Shown: piece by piece, positions 16,202 through 23,494 of the stretch
Layout: each line of letters opens with the position of its first letter
Position numbering within the stretch: the stretch's first letter is position 1
Source of the DNA: Betaproteobacteria bacterium
GTDB lineage: Bacteria > Pseudomonadota > Gammaproteobacteria > Burkholderiales > SG8-41
Length of the DNA stretch: 35,790 nucleotides
Assembly: GCA_016202605.1 (NCBI GenBank)
Contig: JACQOJ010000135.1
Location: forward strand, 1 to 35,790
Reading direction: 5' to 3'
The notes under the pieces: generated by a model
Databases searched by the model: none
Told to the model about the DNA's origin: nothing
What the model saw: the letters and a program-made list of their open reading frames with translations, nothing else
Translations under genes and position numbers: made by a program

Positions 16202-17242
16202 CTAGCGCTCGACCGGCAGCTTGCGGTCGTTCCACTCCACCATGCCGTCCTTGAGGTTGTAGACGCGCTCGAATCCGAGCCCGTAGAGCATGGCGGCGGC
16301 GGTCGTGCTGCGGACACCGGAGCGGCAGATGGCGACTATCGGGCGACCGCGCTGCGGCTCCAGTTCCGCAGCGCGGCTTGCCAGTTCGCGGAGCGGAATC
16401 AATACGCTGCCCGGAATATGTCCGAGTTCGCCGCGGTATTCACCGGGCTCACGCACGTCCAGCAGAAACGGCGGATTGGCCGACTCCATCCGCGCCCTCA
16501 CCTCGTCGGCCGTGAGTTGCCGCACGCGGTTCAGCTCGGTCAGGTCGGGAAACTTCGTCTTGTCGTCGTCGATGGCGGACTGGTTCGGCTGCAACACTTC
16601 CTGGATCTTGTCCGGCATCGGAAAGTTGAGGCTTGTCATCAGCGCGATGTATTGCTCGCGCGTGCGGCCGGCAATGCGTGGATTGGACTTCTTTTCCTGG
16701 CCGATGGTGGAATGGGTATTGCCGCGGTAGTCGTGCGCCGGGAACACCAGCGTCTCATCCGGCAGCGCAAACAATTTCTGCGTGATTGCGTCGTATTGCT
16801 GCCCTGCATCTCCACCCGCGAAGTCCGCCCGCCCGGTGCCGCCGATCAGCAGTACGTCTCCCGTGAATACCCGGTCGCCCGCATAAAGGCTGATGCTGTC
16901 CGGCGTGTGGCCGGGCGTGTAGAGCACTTCCACCGACGCCTCGCCCACGATGATGCGGTCCCCGTGCTCGACATGCTCATCCACCGCCGGCACCGGCGCG
17001 CGCCGGTGCATGATGAGCCGCGTCTGCGCGAGATCGCGCAACTGGAACGAGCCGGTGGGATGATCGGCGTGCGTGTGGGTATCGACGATCGCGTCGAGCT
17101 GGAGCCGGTGATACGCGAGAAAACCGAGGTAGCGGCTGATCTTGTCGCGCAACGGGTCGATCAGCACGGCCTTCCGCGTTCGTTCGCAGGCGACAAGATA
17201 CGTCTTGCATTTGCCGCGGTTGAGTTCCGGAAAATGCTGCAT
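16202..17242 (-). CDS. MBL-fold persulfide-dioxygenase-like protein fused to rhodanese
   Basis: The N-terminal two thirds is a metallo-beta-lactamase-fold domain with the metal motif THTHADH (about 55-61), a later GHTPDS and the FPAHDYRG segment, which together match the ETHE1-type persulfide dioxygenases that oxidise glutathione persulfide to sulfite. The C-terminal third is a rhodanese domain with LLDVREPGEY and the active-site loop CRSGVRS (catalytic cysteine about 306), a sulfur carrier. The fusion suggests one protein handling persulfide transfer and oxidation. I start at the second ATG because GGAGGGG lies just before it; an ATG 12 nt upstream would add four residues. It follows the deacetylase-like gene on the same strand. 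The sulfur substrate is inferred from family. Confidence 0.85.
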   Translation of the reverse strand: MQHFPELNRGKCKTYLVACERTRKAVLIDPLRDKISRYLGFLAYHRLQLDAIVDTHTHADHPTGSFQLRDLAQTRLIMHRRAPVPAVDEHVEHGDRIIVGEASVEVLYTPGHTPDSISLYAGDRVFTGDVLLIGGTGRADFAGGDAGQQYDAITQKLFALPDETLVFPAHDYRGNTHSTIGQEKKSNPRIAGRTREQYIALMTSLNFPMPDKIQEVLQPNQSAIDDDKTKFPDLTELNRVRQLTADEVRARMESANPPFLLDVREPGEYRGELGHIPGSVLIPLRELASRAAELEPQRGRPIVAICRSGVRSTTAAAMLYGLGFERVYNLKDGMVEWNDRKLPVER

Positions 17243-17285
17243 GCGCCCCTCCATCGAGATGCGCGCGTCTCTTTTCTAGACGGTT

Positions 17286-18182
17286 TTAACGTCCGCGCTT
17301 TGCCTTGCCGGCCAGCTGGCCGATTTTCAGATACCAGTCGAGGATCTGCTCTCCGGTCCAGAACACCACGTTTTTCTGCTTCTTCAAGCGTTCGAATACC
17401 GTTTCGAAGTACTTGATCCGGTGCGGAACGCCGGAAATGTACGGGTGCACCGCGATCGCCATGATCTTGGCCCGCGTCTTGGATTCCTCGTAGACGCGCT
17501 CGAAATGGTCCATGCACCGGGTGACGAACTCGTCCGCCGCATGGTGCTGCACCATCATCATCGGAATGTCGTTCAGCTCAACCGAGTACGGCATGGCGAC
17601 CACCGGCCCGTGCGCGGTCTTCATCTCGCACGGCTCGTCGTCGATGACCCAGTCGGCGATGTACCTGATACCCGCCTCGGCGAGATAGTCGGGTGTGTAG
17701 AGCGTCTCCGTGAGCCCTGGTCCCAGCCAGCCCACCGGCTGTCTGCCGGTGAACTCGCGGATGATTCTCACCGTCCTCTGGATCATCGCCCGCTGGTCGG
17801 GTTCCGTGTGAATCGGACGCTGGTCGTAGGAATGACCCACGAATTCCCAGCCTGCGTCGCGCGCCGCTTCCGCCACTCGCCGATAGTCCTGGCACACCCG
17901 CGCATTGGTGAACAGGGACGCCTTGATTCCGTGTCCGTCCAGGAATTCCTTGAGGCGCCAGAACCCGACCCGCATCCCGTACTCGTGCCATGCCCAGTGC
18001 GCAAAATCGGGCAGTCGCGTTATGTGCGTGGGAGGCGGCAGCACCTGGCGCGGCATCGGCCGCGCGATGTCCCAGACCTCGACGTTGATCACCGGCCACA
18101 CCACCAGTCGCGCCGCGCCGGGAAGCTTGAGCGGCGGCCGGTCGATAATTGCGGAATACTCCAAGCGTTTCGACGGAATCAT
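17286..18182 (-). CDS. Polysaccharide deacetylase family protein (PuuE/allantoinase-like)
   Basis: A 298-residue NodB-fold protein. Visible features are the opening PPLKLPGAARLVVWPVINVE, ASLFTNARVCQDY, WEFVGHSYDQRP (about 108-119), a region with QPVGWLGPGLTETLYTPDYLAEAG, and near the C-terminus MAIAVHPYISGVPHRIKYF, which contains the conserved catalytic-region histidine. This pattern fits the cofactor-independent allantoinase (PuuE) subgroup rather than peptidoglycan or chitin deacetylases, and no signal peptide is present, so a cytoplasmic amide hydrolase is more likely. The start at 18182 is set by AAAGGA about 6 nt upstream; the frame remains open 13 codons further. It probably forms an operon with the MBL-rhodanese gene 43 bp downstream. 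Confidence 0.75.
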   Translation of the reverse strand: MIPSKRLEYSAIIDRPPLKLPGAARLVVWPVINVEVWDIARPMPRQVLPPPTHITRLPDFAHWAWHEYGMRVGFWRLKEFLDGHGIKASLFTNARVCQDYRRVAEAARDAGWEFVGHSYDQRPIHTEPDQRAMIQRTVRIIREFTGRQPVGWLGPGLTETLYTPDYLAEAGIRYIADWVIDDEPCEMKTAHGPVVAMPYSVELNDIPMMMVQHHAADEFVTRCMDHFERVYEESKTRAKIMAIAVHPYISGVPHRIKYFETVFERLKKQKNVVFWTGEQILDWYLKIGQLAGKAKRGR

Positions 18183-18290
18183 CGGAATCCTTTCTTTTTG
18201 CTGATCGCTGCTGACCGCCACTGCTGCTCGCAGTGCGCAATAGCTGATTATAAGTCGGCAGCGCTCGCACCGTCACAGAAGCCCCGCCGT

Positions 18291-18361
18291 GTCATGCCCG
18301 CGCAGGCGGGCATCCAATCTTTGGTGTGCTCAAATTGGATTCCCGTCTACACGGGAATGAC
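18291..18361. repeat. GTCATTCCCG-family palindromic repeat, best copy (71 bp)
   Basis: The cleanest copy of the family. It begins GTCATGCCCGCGCAGGCGGG, has CCAAT and ATTGG as inner inverted words, and ends TCCCGTCTACACGGGAATGAC minus its first base. The whole unit is two hairpins flanked by the inverted ends GTCAT and ATGAC, with dyad symmetry over its full length. It resembles the ATTCCC/GGGAAT repeats known from Neisseria (dRS3) and many environmental proteobacteria. It lies in the divergent region 18183-18529, in which no gene is seen. Confidence 0.85.
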
Positions 18362-18391
18362 GGAAAGGGATGTCATGCCCGCAGCCTATTG

Positions 18392-18445
18392 TGTCGTGCC
18401 CGCGCAGAGCCTGCTCTCGAATGATTCAGTCGGGGGCGGGCATCC
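18392..18445. repeat. GTCATTCCCG-family palindromic repeat, long-loop variant
   Basis: GTCGTGCCCGCGCAGAGCCTGC opens the copy, written here as GTCGTGCCCGCGCAG then AGCCTGC, followed by CGAATG and the closing arm GGGGGCGGGCAT. A broken arm, GTCATGCCCGCAG, precedes it at 18372. The extended loop is shared with 12409-12459 and 19721-19775. It lies 85 bp upstream of the amidohydrolase start. Confidence 0.65.
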
Positions 18446-18529
18446 GATTTCCGCATCAAGTCTGTCGCCACAGCGACAATTTGGTTACCATGCGCCGGGT
18501 AATCATCAACCAGCGAACAAGGACAATTC

Positions 18530-19405
18530 GTGGAAATCCCGTGCCCGCCGCAGCGACCCGACGCCACGAAGCCCGACCCTCCCACGCCGGAGAGCGCGTG
18601 CGATTCGCACTTTCACCTGTTCGGCCCGGCGGCCCGATTTCCCTACGCCGCGGGACGGGCCTATACGCCGCCCGAGGCGCCGCTGGAAGCGCTGCTCGCG
18701 ATGCACGCGCGGCTCGGCCTGGAACGCGGGGTAATAGTCCAGGGCAACGCCCACGGCACGGACAATTCGGTCGTACTCGATGCGCTCGCGCGCGAGCCGT
18801 GCCGTCTGAGAGCAGCCGCGATCGTGAAGGACGGAACGAGCGTTGCGGAACTGAAGCGCATGGCGGATGCCGGCGTGCGCGCGCTGCGTTTCCATCACAT
18901 GCCGAGTTCCCACGGGTTCAGCGCGCTCGGCCTCAAATCGTTCGCTGCGCTGGCGCCGCACATGGCGGACCTCGGGCTGCACGTCCAGTTCATGATGGAC
19001 GTGAACGCGCTGGAAGACGCCCTTCCCTATTTCGCCGGCTGGCGGCTGCCCATCGTCCTCGATCACATGGGCAATATCGACGCCTCAAATGGACTGAACC
19101 AGGCGGGATTCCAGTTGCTGCTGAAGCAGCTCGCGGAAGGCAGAGTCTGGGTCAAGGTTTCGGGCGCATACCGCATCTCGACGCGGTACCCGGACTACCC
19201 TGACGCGCGCCCTTTCCATGAAGCCCTCGTCAAAGCCAACCCCGAGCAGGTCGTATGGGGCAGCGACTGGCCTCATCCACGGCTCACGCAGGAAATGCCC
19301 GACGATGGCCACCTGCTGGATCTCTTCAACGCCTGGACGCCGGACGCCGCACTGCGCCGGAAAATCCTCGTCGACAACCCCGCGCGACTTTACGGCTTCG
19401 CGTAA
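18530..19405 (+). CDS. Amidohydrolase family protein (2-pyrone-4,6-dicarboxylate lactonase-like)
   Basis: A 291-residue TIM-barrel metal hydrolase of the amidohydrolase-2 type. The N-terminal metal motif is CDSHFHLFG (H27 and H29), followed by GVIVQGNAHGTDNSV, GVRALRFHHM (about 119-128), the strand-end motif IVLDHMG and the C-terminal WGSDWPHP with the conserved aspartate. These features are shared by LigI-like lactonases acting on pyrone dicarboxylates and by related hydrolases of aromatic or sugar lactones, so the substrate is open. GTG at 18530 follows AAGGA by 6 nt. It is transcribed away from the deacetylase-like gene and towards leuD. Confidence 0.8.
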   Translation: MEIPCPPQRPDATKPDPPTPESACDSHFHLFGPAARFPYAAGRAYTPPEAPLEALLAMHARLGLERGVIVQGNAHGTDNSVVLDALAREPCRLRAAAIVKDGTSVAELKRMADAGVRALRFHHMPSSHGFSALGLKSFAALAPHMADLGLHVQFMMDVNALEDALPYFAGWRLPIVLDHMGNIDASNGLNQAGFQLLLKQLAEGRVWVKVSGAYRISTRYPDYPDARPFHEALVKANPEQVVWGSDWPHPRLTQEMPDDGHLLDLFNAWTPDAALRRKILVDNPARLYGFA

Positions 19406-19720
19406 TCTGGTGTTACCGCCTTTTGACGAGGCGAACCCCGGCCCTGCTGTGGTTCAATTGACTGTCCGATACTGGTGCCGGGCGGATAGCTGCGCTCCTG
19501 CCCCGCGTTCTAGCAATCGGGATTGAGAAGGAGGCCGGAATCCGGAGTCTTGTGAAGCGCTTCGGGATCGGTTTGCTGACGCGAGCGATGAATTCGACAA
19601 TGGTTGAAATCCCTCGCCCCCCGTTTTCACGAGGGCAGGCTCCAGGCGAAGCAAGGTTTTGCGAAATGTGGGCGAAGCGAACATGAGCAGGGTTCTGCGC
19701 GAAAAGCGTAAAGCAAGTTA

Positions 19721-19775
19721 TCATGCCCGCGGAGCCTGCCCCCGAATGCTGTTGTCGGGGGGGGCGGGCATCCAA
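19721..19775. repeat. GTCATTCCCG-family palindromic repeat, long-loop variant
   Basis: ATGCCCGCGGAGCCTGCCCC and CGAATG lead to GGGGGCGGGCATCC. The inner insert matches the copies at 12409-12459 and 18392-18445. A further fragment, CGAGGGCAGGCTCC, occurs at about 19628. It lies in the 648-bp gap between the amidohydrolase and leuD, which holds repeats and hairpins but no gene I can support. Confidence 0.65.
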
Positions 19776-19783
19776 TCAACCCT

Positions 19784-19867
19784 CGTCATTCCCGCGCAGG
19801 CGGGAATCTAATCTGGGCTATGCTGAAATGGGATTCCCGATCCCCGATTAGGACACTCGGGAACGAC
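19784..19867. repeat. GTCATTCCCG-family palindromic repeat
   Basis: GTCATTCCCGCGCAGGCGGG (19785-19804) opens a perfect short hairpin, then AATCTAATC, and the closing half reads GGGATTCCCGATCCCC... ending CGGGAACGAC. The closing arm is longer and more diverged than in the 71-bp copy. It directly follows the copy ending at 19775, so two units stand in tandem. Confidence 0.75.
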
Positions 19868-19885
19868 GGTCGGCGACGCTTTGTA

Positions 19886-19936
19886 GTCGGCTTCGAGCCG
19901 ACATCTGTTAAACCCCTCGGCTTACAGCCGAGGGTT
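19886..19936. terminator. Tandem hairpins in the convergent gap
   Basis: Two adjacent stems: GTCGGCT-TCG-AGCCGAC (19886-19902) and CCCTCGGCT-TAC-AGCCGAGGG (within 19911-19936, with AA and TT extending it). The second is followed on the plus strand by TTGTTTA. It lies between the convergent amidohydrolase and leuD genes, where a bidirectional terminator is expected. It could also be a dispersed palindrome. Confidence 0.5.
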
Positions 19937-20053
19937 GTTTAGTCCGTCGGTCCGCGATTTAAATCCGGCGCATTGTGTTTGAGCACTATCGCGCACAAAA
20001 AAACAAGCAGGACGTTCTGACGATGCTGCCTTCTACCCTCCTCCATCCGCCTT

Positions 20054-20674
20054 TCAGCTTTCAGTACGAGCATACAGCCATGGCCGTTCCTGGCGATAGG
20101 CGTCCTCGAAGCCTTCGATTTTTTCGGCGTACTGGCGGGTACGGGCGATGTCGTCGAGGCCTTCCAGCAGGCATTTCTTGCGCACCGGATGGATGTCGAA
20201 GCGGTGCGTCTTCCCTTCCGGGTCGGTCACCGTCTGCGCCGCGAGATCGACTGTCACCGTCGAGTCAGGCCGCTCGTGCAGTTGCCCGCGGAGTTCCGCG
20301 CACTCGGCTTCTGTCAGCACCAGCGGCAGCAGCCCGTTCTTCGCGCAGTTGTTGGCGTGGATGTCTCCGAAACTCGGTGCGATCACGCAGCGGATGCCGA
20401 ATTCGTACAGCGCATACACCGCGCTCTCACGCGAGGACCCGCAACCCCAGTTGCGATCGGTGACGATGATTCGCGCCTGCCGGAAAGGCTCGCGATTGAG
20501 AATGTGATCCTTTTCCGAACCGTCAGCGTTGAAGCGCCGGTCGTGAAAGAGGATATCCGCATGCCTCGGGCCGCGCGGCACCTTGTTGAAGCGCGTCGGG
20601 CAGAGCTGGTTCGTATCGACGTTGGGCTCGTCGATCGGCGCCGCGATGGCGGTGAGTTTTGTGAACGGTTCCAT
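20054..20674 (-). CDS. leuD: 3-isopropylmalate dehydratase-type small subunit
   Basis: LeuD-type proteins supply the swivelling domain 4 of the aconitase-like isomerase that converts 2-isopropylmalate to 3-isopropylmalate. The 206-residue product has the family motifs TAIAAPIDEPNVDTNQL near the start, NWGCGSSRESAVYAL (the substrate-binding glycine-serine loop), and FGDIHANNCAKNGLLPL. The length is normal. The ATG at 20674 is chosen because MEPFTKLTAIAAP matches LeuD N-termini; the frame is open for 36 more codons but those run through a repeat. It is the partner of leuC, 151 bp upstream in transcription order. Because a leuB-type gene is not adjacent, it may serve a different C5-C7 acid. Confidence 0.88.
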   Translation of the reverse strand: MEPFTKLTAIAAPIDEPNVDTNQLCPTRFNKVPRGPRHADILFHDRRFNADGSEKDHILNREPFRQARIIVTDRNWGCGSSRESAVYALYEFGIRCVIAPSFGDIHANNCAKNGLLPLVLTEAECAELRGQLHERPDSTVTVDLAAQTVTDPEGKTHRFDIHPVRKKCLLEGLDDIARTRQYAEKIEGFEDAYRQERPWLYARTES

Positions 20675-20693
20675 AAACTTGGCAAAAGCAGAT

Positions 20694-20830
20694 TCAATGG
20701 ACAGGATTAACAGGATCAGTGCAAAAGCATCGGCGTCTGTGTCTCCGGACCGCGGATCATGTGCGCCTGACGGCCCGCCCACCTCGAATCTTATCTCGAA
20801 TTGGCGTTTGTCCTGTAAATCCTGTCTATT
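20694..20830. repeat. CAGGATT-arm inverted repeat element between leuC and leuD
   Basis: Arms are AATGGACAGGATTAACAGGA (20696-20715) and TGTCCTGTAAATCCTGTCTA ending about 20828, in inverse orientation, about 136 bp apart end to end. The inner part holds GGATCATGTG, also present in the copy between the E1 subunit genes. On the minus strand the right arm gives AAATAGACAGG, whose TAG is the leuC stop codon. The left arm ends about 20 nt before the leuD start. Confidence 0.8.
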
Positions 20831-22229
20831 TCAGCAGTTCCCGCACGTCCGTGAGATGGCCGGTCAGCGCTGCGGCGGCGGCCATCGCCGGGCTGACGAG
20901 ATGGGTCCTGCTCCCCGTGCCCTGCCGCCCGCGGAAATTGCGGTTGGACGTTGACGCACAGCGTTCCCCCGGCTGAAGCTGGTCGCCGTTGATCGCGGTG
21001 CAGAGTGAGCACCCCGGCTCGCGCCACTCGAAGCCCGCTGCGCGAAAGACCTGATCCAGCCCTTCCTCCTCGGCCTGTCGTTTCACCGTCTGCGAGCCCG
21101 GCACCACCCATGCGGTCACCTTCGCGCGCCCGAGACTCGCCACTTCGGCTGCCGCGCGCAGGTCTTCGATGCGGCTGTTCGTGCATGAACCGATGAAGAC
21201 GCGGTCGAGCGCGATATCCTCCAGCGCCATGCCCGGCGTCAGCCCCTGGTATTCGAGCGCGGCCGCGATTTCAGCGCTCTTCTTTTCGTCCGCTGCGGCA
21301 CGCGGGTCGGGCACCTTGCCGGTTACGGGAAGCGCGTGCTCGGGGCTGGTGCCCCACGTCACCATCGGCGCAATGGCATTGCCGTCGAGCGCGATCTCCT
21401 GTTCGAAGACAGCGCCTGCTGCCGATGGCAGCGTTTTCCAGAATGCGAGCGCCTCATCCCACGCCGCACCCCTGGGGGCGTAAGGCCGGTCCGCCATGTA
21501 CGAAAATGTGGTGTTATCCGGCGCCACCATGCCGGCGCGCGCGCCGGCTTCGATCGACATGTTGCACACCGTCATGCGCCCTTCCATGCTCATCGCCGTG
21601 ACAACCGGACCGGCGTATTCGATGACGTGGCCGGTGCCGCCGCCCGCGCCGATCTTCGCGATGATGGCGAGGATCACGTCCTTCGGGCTCACGCCGAAGC
21701 CGAGCCTGCCGCCGATCGTGATCCGCATCGTATCGGGCCTGCGCTGCCACAGCGTCTGCGTCGCCATTACGTGCATCATCTCGGATGCGCCGATGCCGAA
21801 AGCCAGGCAGCCGAACGCGCCGTGGGTCGAGGTGTGCGAATCGGCGCCGGCGATGACCAGCCCCGGTTGCGTGATGCCCTGCTCGGGCGGCACGATGTGA
21901 AGAATGCCCTGCCGCGGATCGTCGATGCCGAAGAGCGTGATGCCGTGCTGCGCTGCATTGGCGGTCAGCCGCAGCACCATGTTGCGGATCTCGGGATTCG
22001 CGATGCCATCCACTCCCTGGTCGCGGCCGCCCGTCGGCACGTAGTGATCGGTGAACGCGAATACCTGCCGCGGGCGTGCGACCCCGCGATTCTGCTTCTC
22101 CAGGGCAGCGAAGGCGTGGGAGGATCCCTCATGAATCAGCGCGCGGTCGATGTGGAGCACCAGCTCGCCTTGCTCCTCCACGATCACGTGGCGGTTCCAG
22201 ATCTTCTCGAACAGGGTCTGCGCGCTCAC
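20826..22229 (-). CDS. leuC: 3-isopropylmalate dehydratase-type large subunit
   Basis: LeuC carries the [4Fe-4S] cluster of the isomerase. The 467-residue length is normal. Motifs: FTDHYVPT (about 59-66), the GADSHTSTHGAFGCLAFGIG block, SMEGRMTVCNMSIEAGARAG, the first cluster cysteine in GSCTNSR (about 345) and the other two in GCSLC (about 405-409), then NRNFRGRQG. It begins at GTG with GGAGG 8 nt upstream. It differs noticeably from the usual betaproteobacterial LeuC (for example HIDRALIHEGSSHAF), which together with its TctAB and IDH-like neighbours suggests an accessory paralogue. Its final TAG codon lies in a repeat arm. Confidence 0.88.
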   Translation of the reverse strand: MSAQTLFEKIWNRHVIVEEQGELVLHIDRALIHEGSSHAFAALEKQNRGVARPRQVFAFTDHYVPTGGRDQGVDGIANPEIRNMVLRLTANAAQHGITLFGIDDPRQGILHIVPPEQGITQPGLVIAGADSHTSTHGAFGCLAFGIGASEMMHVMATQTLWQRRPDTMRITIGGRLGFGVSPKDVILAIIAKIGAGGGTGHVIEYAGPVVTAMSMEGRMTVCNMSIEAGARAGMVAPDNTTFSYMADRPYAPRGAAWDEALAFWKTLPSAAGAVFEQEIALDGNAIAPMVTWGTSPEHALPVTGKVPDPRAAADEKKSAEIAAALEYQGLTPGMALEDIALDRVFIGSCTNSRIEDLRAAAEVASLGRAKVTAWVVPGSQTVKRQAEEEGLDQVFRAAGFEWREPGCSLCTAINGDQLQPGERCASTSNRNFRGRQGTGSRTHLVSPAMAAAAALTGHLTDVRELLK

Positions 22230-22247
22230 GCCGAAAGCCTCCGCTGT

Positions 22248-23300
22248 TCAGAAATCGCGCACGTTGTCGGGACTCGCCTTGAGGTCTCCCCGCTCCACGC
22301 GCCGCACAACTTCATTCATCCTGGCGTGCGTGGGCGCCGGCACGCCGATCTCGGCGCCTCTCGCGGCCACAAAACCGTTGATGAAATCGGTTTCCGTGCG
22401 CCGGCCCTTGGCAATATCCTGGGCCATCGACGGGCGCTGCTCGTCGGATCGCTTGCGGGCACCCTCAAGCAGGATATCGGTGATTTCGGCCAGCGCATCC
22501 TTGTTGCCCTCGCCGGCGCGAGCGAGCGTTTCGACCTCCATCCCCAGCATCCGTTCAAGCTGGAACCCGAGCGCCTGGCCCACCCGCACCGCTTCCGAGC
22601 CGAGCCGGATCGACAACCACCGCGTTCCTTCCGCAAGATCGCGCTGGTTGCCGTTGAGTCCGGTCCCCGCCGAAAGACCATTGCGCATCGAATTCACCAC
22701 CAGCTTCGACCAGCGCTCGCCCCACAGATTGGTCGTCACTTTCGAACTGTCGGCGGCACGCAGCAGCTCCGCCACCATCTGGGCGCGCCGGGTGATACGG
22801 CCGTGCACTTCCCCCACACGGAAAACCGTGTGCTTCTCGCCCCCCATGGGCACGGTGCGCTTGACGTGACCGGGCTGATAGAGCTCGGCGGCGACCAAGC
22901 TCGCGATACAGCCCAGTGTCTTGCCCCAGCCGACGATCGCCGCGATGCGCTCCTCGTTGATGCAGTTCTGCAGCGACACCACGAAACCATCGGGCGCAAG
23001 GTAGGGCTTGATGAGATGCGTCGCCCATTCGGTGTCGTAGGACTTGACGCAGATGAAAGCGATGCCGACCGGTCCCGTCTTCACGAGGTTCTGCACCTCG
23101 CACACGTGCCACGCGTTGACGCGGATCGAATGCGTTTCCTCCGGTGTCTGCCCGGACAGTTGCAGTCCGTGGCTGCGCATGTATTCGACGTGCTCCGGCC
23201 AGGCATCGATCAGCGTCACGTCGTGCCCCGCGCGCGTCATGTGTCCGCCGGCGTAGCCGCCGATGGCGCCGGCCCCCACCACTACGATGCGTTTCCCCAC
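22248..23300 (-). CDS. Ketopantoate reductase (ApbA/PanE) family oxidoreductase
   Basis: The family reduces 2-oxoacids with NADPH, the best-known member making pantoate from ketopantoate. The product of about 350 residues starts with a Rossmann motif KRIVVVGAGAIGGYAGGH (GxGxxG about 9-14). Further signatures are IAFICVKSYDTEWA, SLQNCINEE (the NGxxxE-like segment, here N-C-I-N-E-E) and the helical C-terminal domain with KLVVNSMRNGLSAGTG carrying the conserved lysine and asparagine. The GTG at 23300 follows GGAG by 6-7 nt; the frame is open 19 codons further. At 350 residues it is longer than PanE (about 300), so a different 2-oxoacid substrate is plausible. It lies 18 bp ahead of leuC on the same strand. 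Confidence 0.82.
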   Translation of the reverse strand: MGKRIVVVGAGAIGGYAGGHMTRAGHDVTLIDAWPEHVEYMRSHGLQLSGQTPEETHSIRVNAWHVCEVQNLVKTGPVGIAFICVKSYDTEWATHLIKPYLAPDGFVVSLQNCINEERIAAIVGWGKTLGCIASLVAAELYQPGHVKRTVPMGGEKHTVFRVGEVHGRITRRAQMVAELLRAADSSKVTTNLWGERWSKLVVNSMRNGLSAGTGLNGNQRDLAEGTRWLSIRLGSEAVRVGQALGFQLERMLGMEVETLARAGEGNKDALAEITDILLEGARKRSDEQRPSMAQDIAKGRRTETDFINGFVAARGAEIGVPAPTHARMNEVVRRVERGDLKASPDNVRDF

Positions 23301-23326
23301 TTTAAACTCCGGAAACCAAAAACGTC

Positions 23327-23472
23327 TTGTCATCCCCGAGGAGACTTCTGTTGCCATTCCCGAGCAGCCCTTTTCTTGTCCTTCTCGAGCAGTCGGGAAT
23401 CCAGTTTCAACATCGCAAAATTGGATGCCGGTCTACACGGGCATGACACATAGCGCCTGCGCGGGAATGACA
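23327..23472. repeat. GTCATTCCCG-family repeats, degenerate tandem cluster
   Basis: Several partial arms follow each other: GTCATCCCCGAGGAG, GCCATTCCCGAGCAG, CGAGCAGTCGGGAATCCAG, ATTGGATGCCGGTCTACACG and GGGCATGACA, then GCCTGCGCGGGAATGACA. The unit ATTGGATGCC...GGGCATGAC matches the right half of the 71-bp copy at 18291. The cluster fills the gap between the reductase and IDH-like genes. Confidence 0.7.
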
Positions 23473-23494
23473 ACTTGCCTCACTCAATCCCTGT

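Noticed and set aside
18291-19867. CRISPR array
   Set aside because: Repeats are palindromic, irregularly spaced, in both orientations and without uniform spacers or cas genes. They are dispersed extragenic palindromes.
21336-23453. Open frame of about 700 codons antisense to leuC and the reductase
   Set aside because: It covers two well-supported genes on the other strand, spans the gap between them and has shadow-type composition (H, R, A, D rich). Not a gene.
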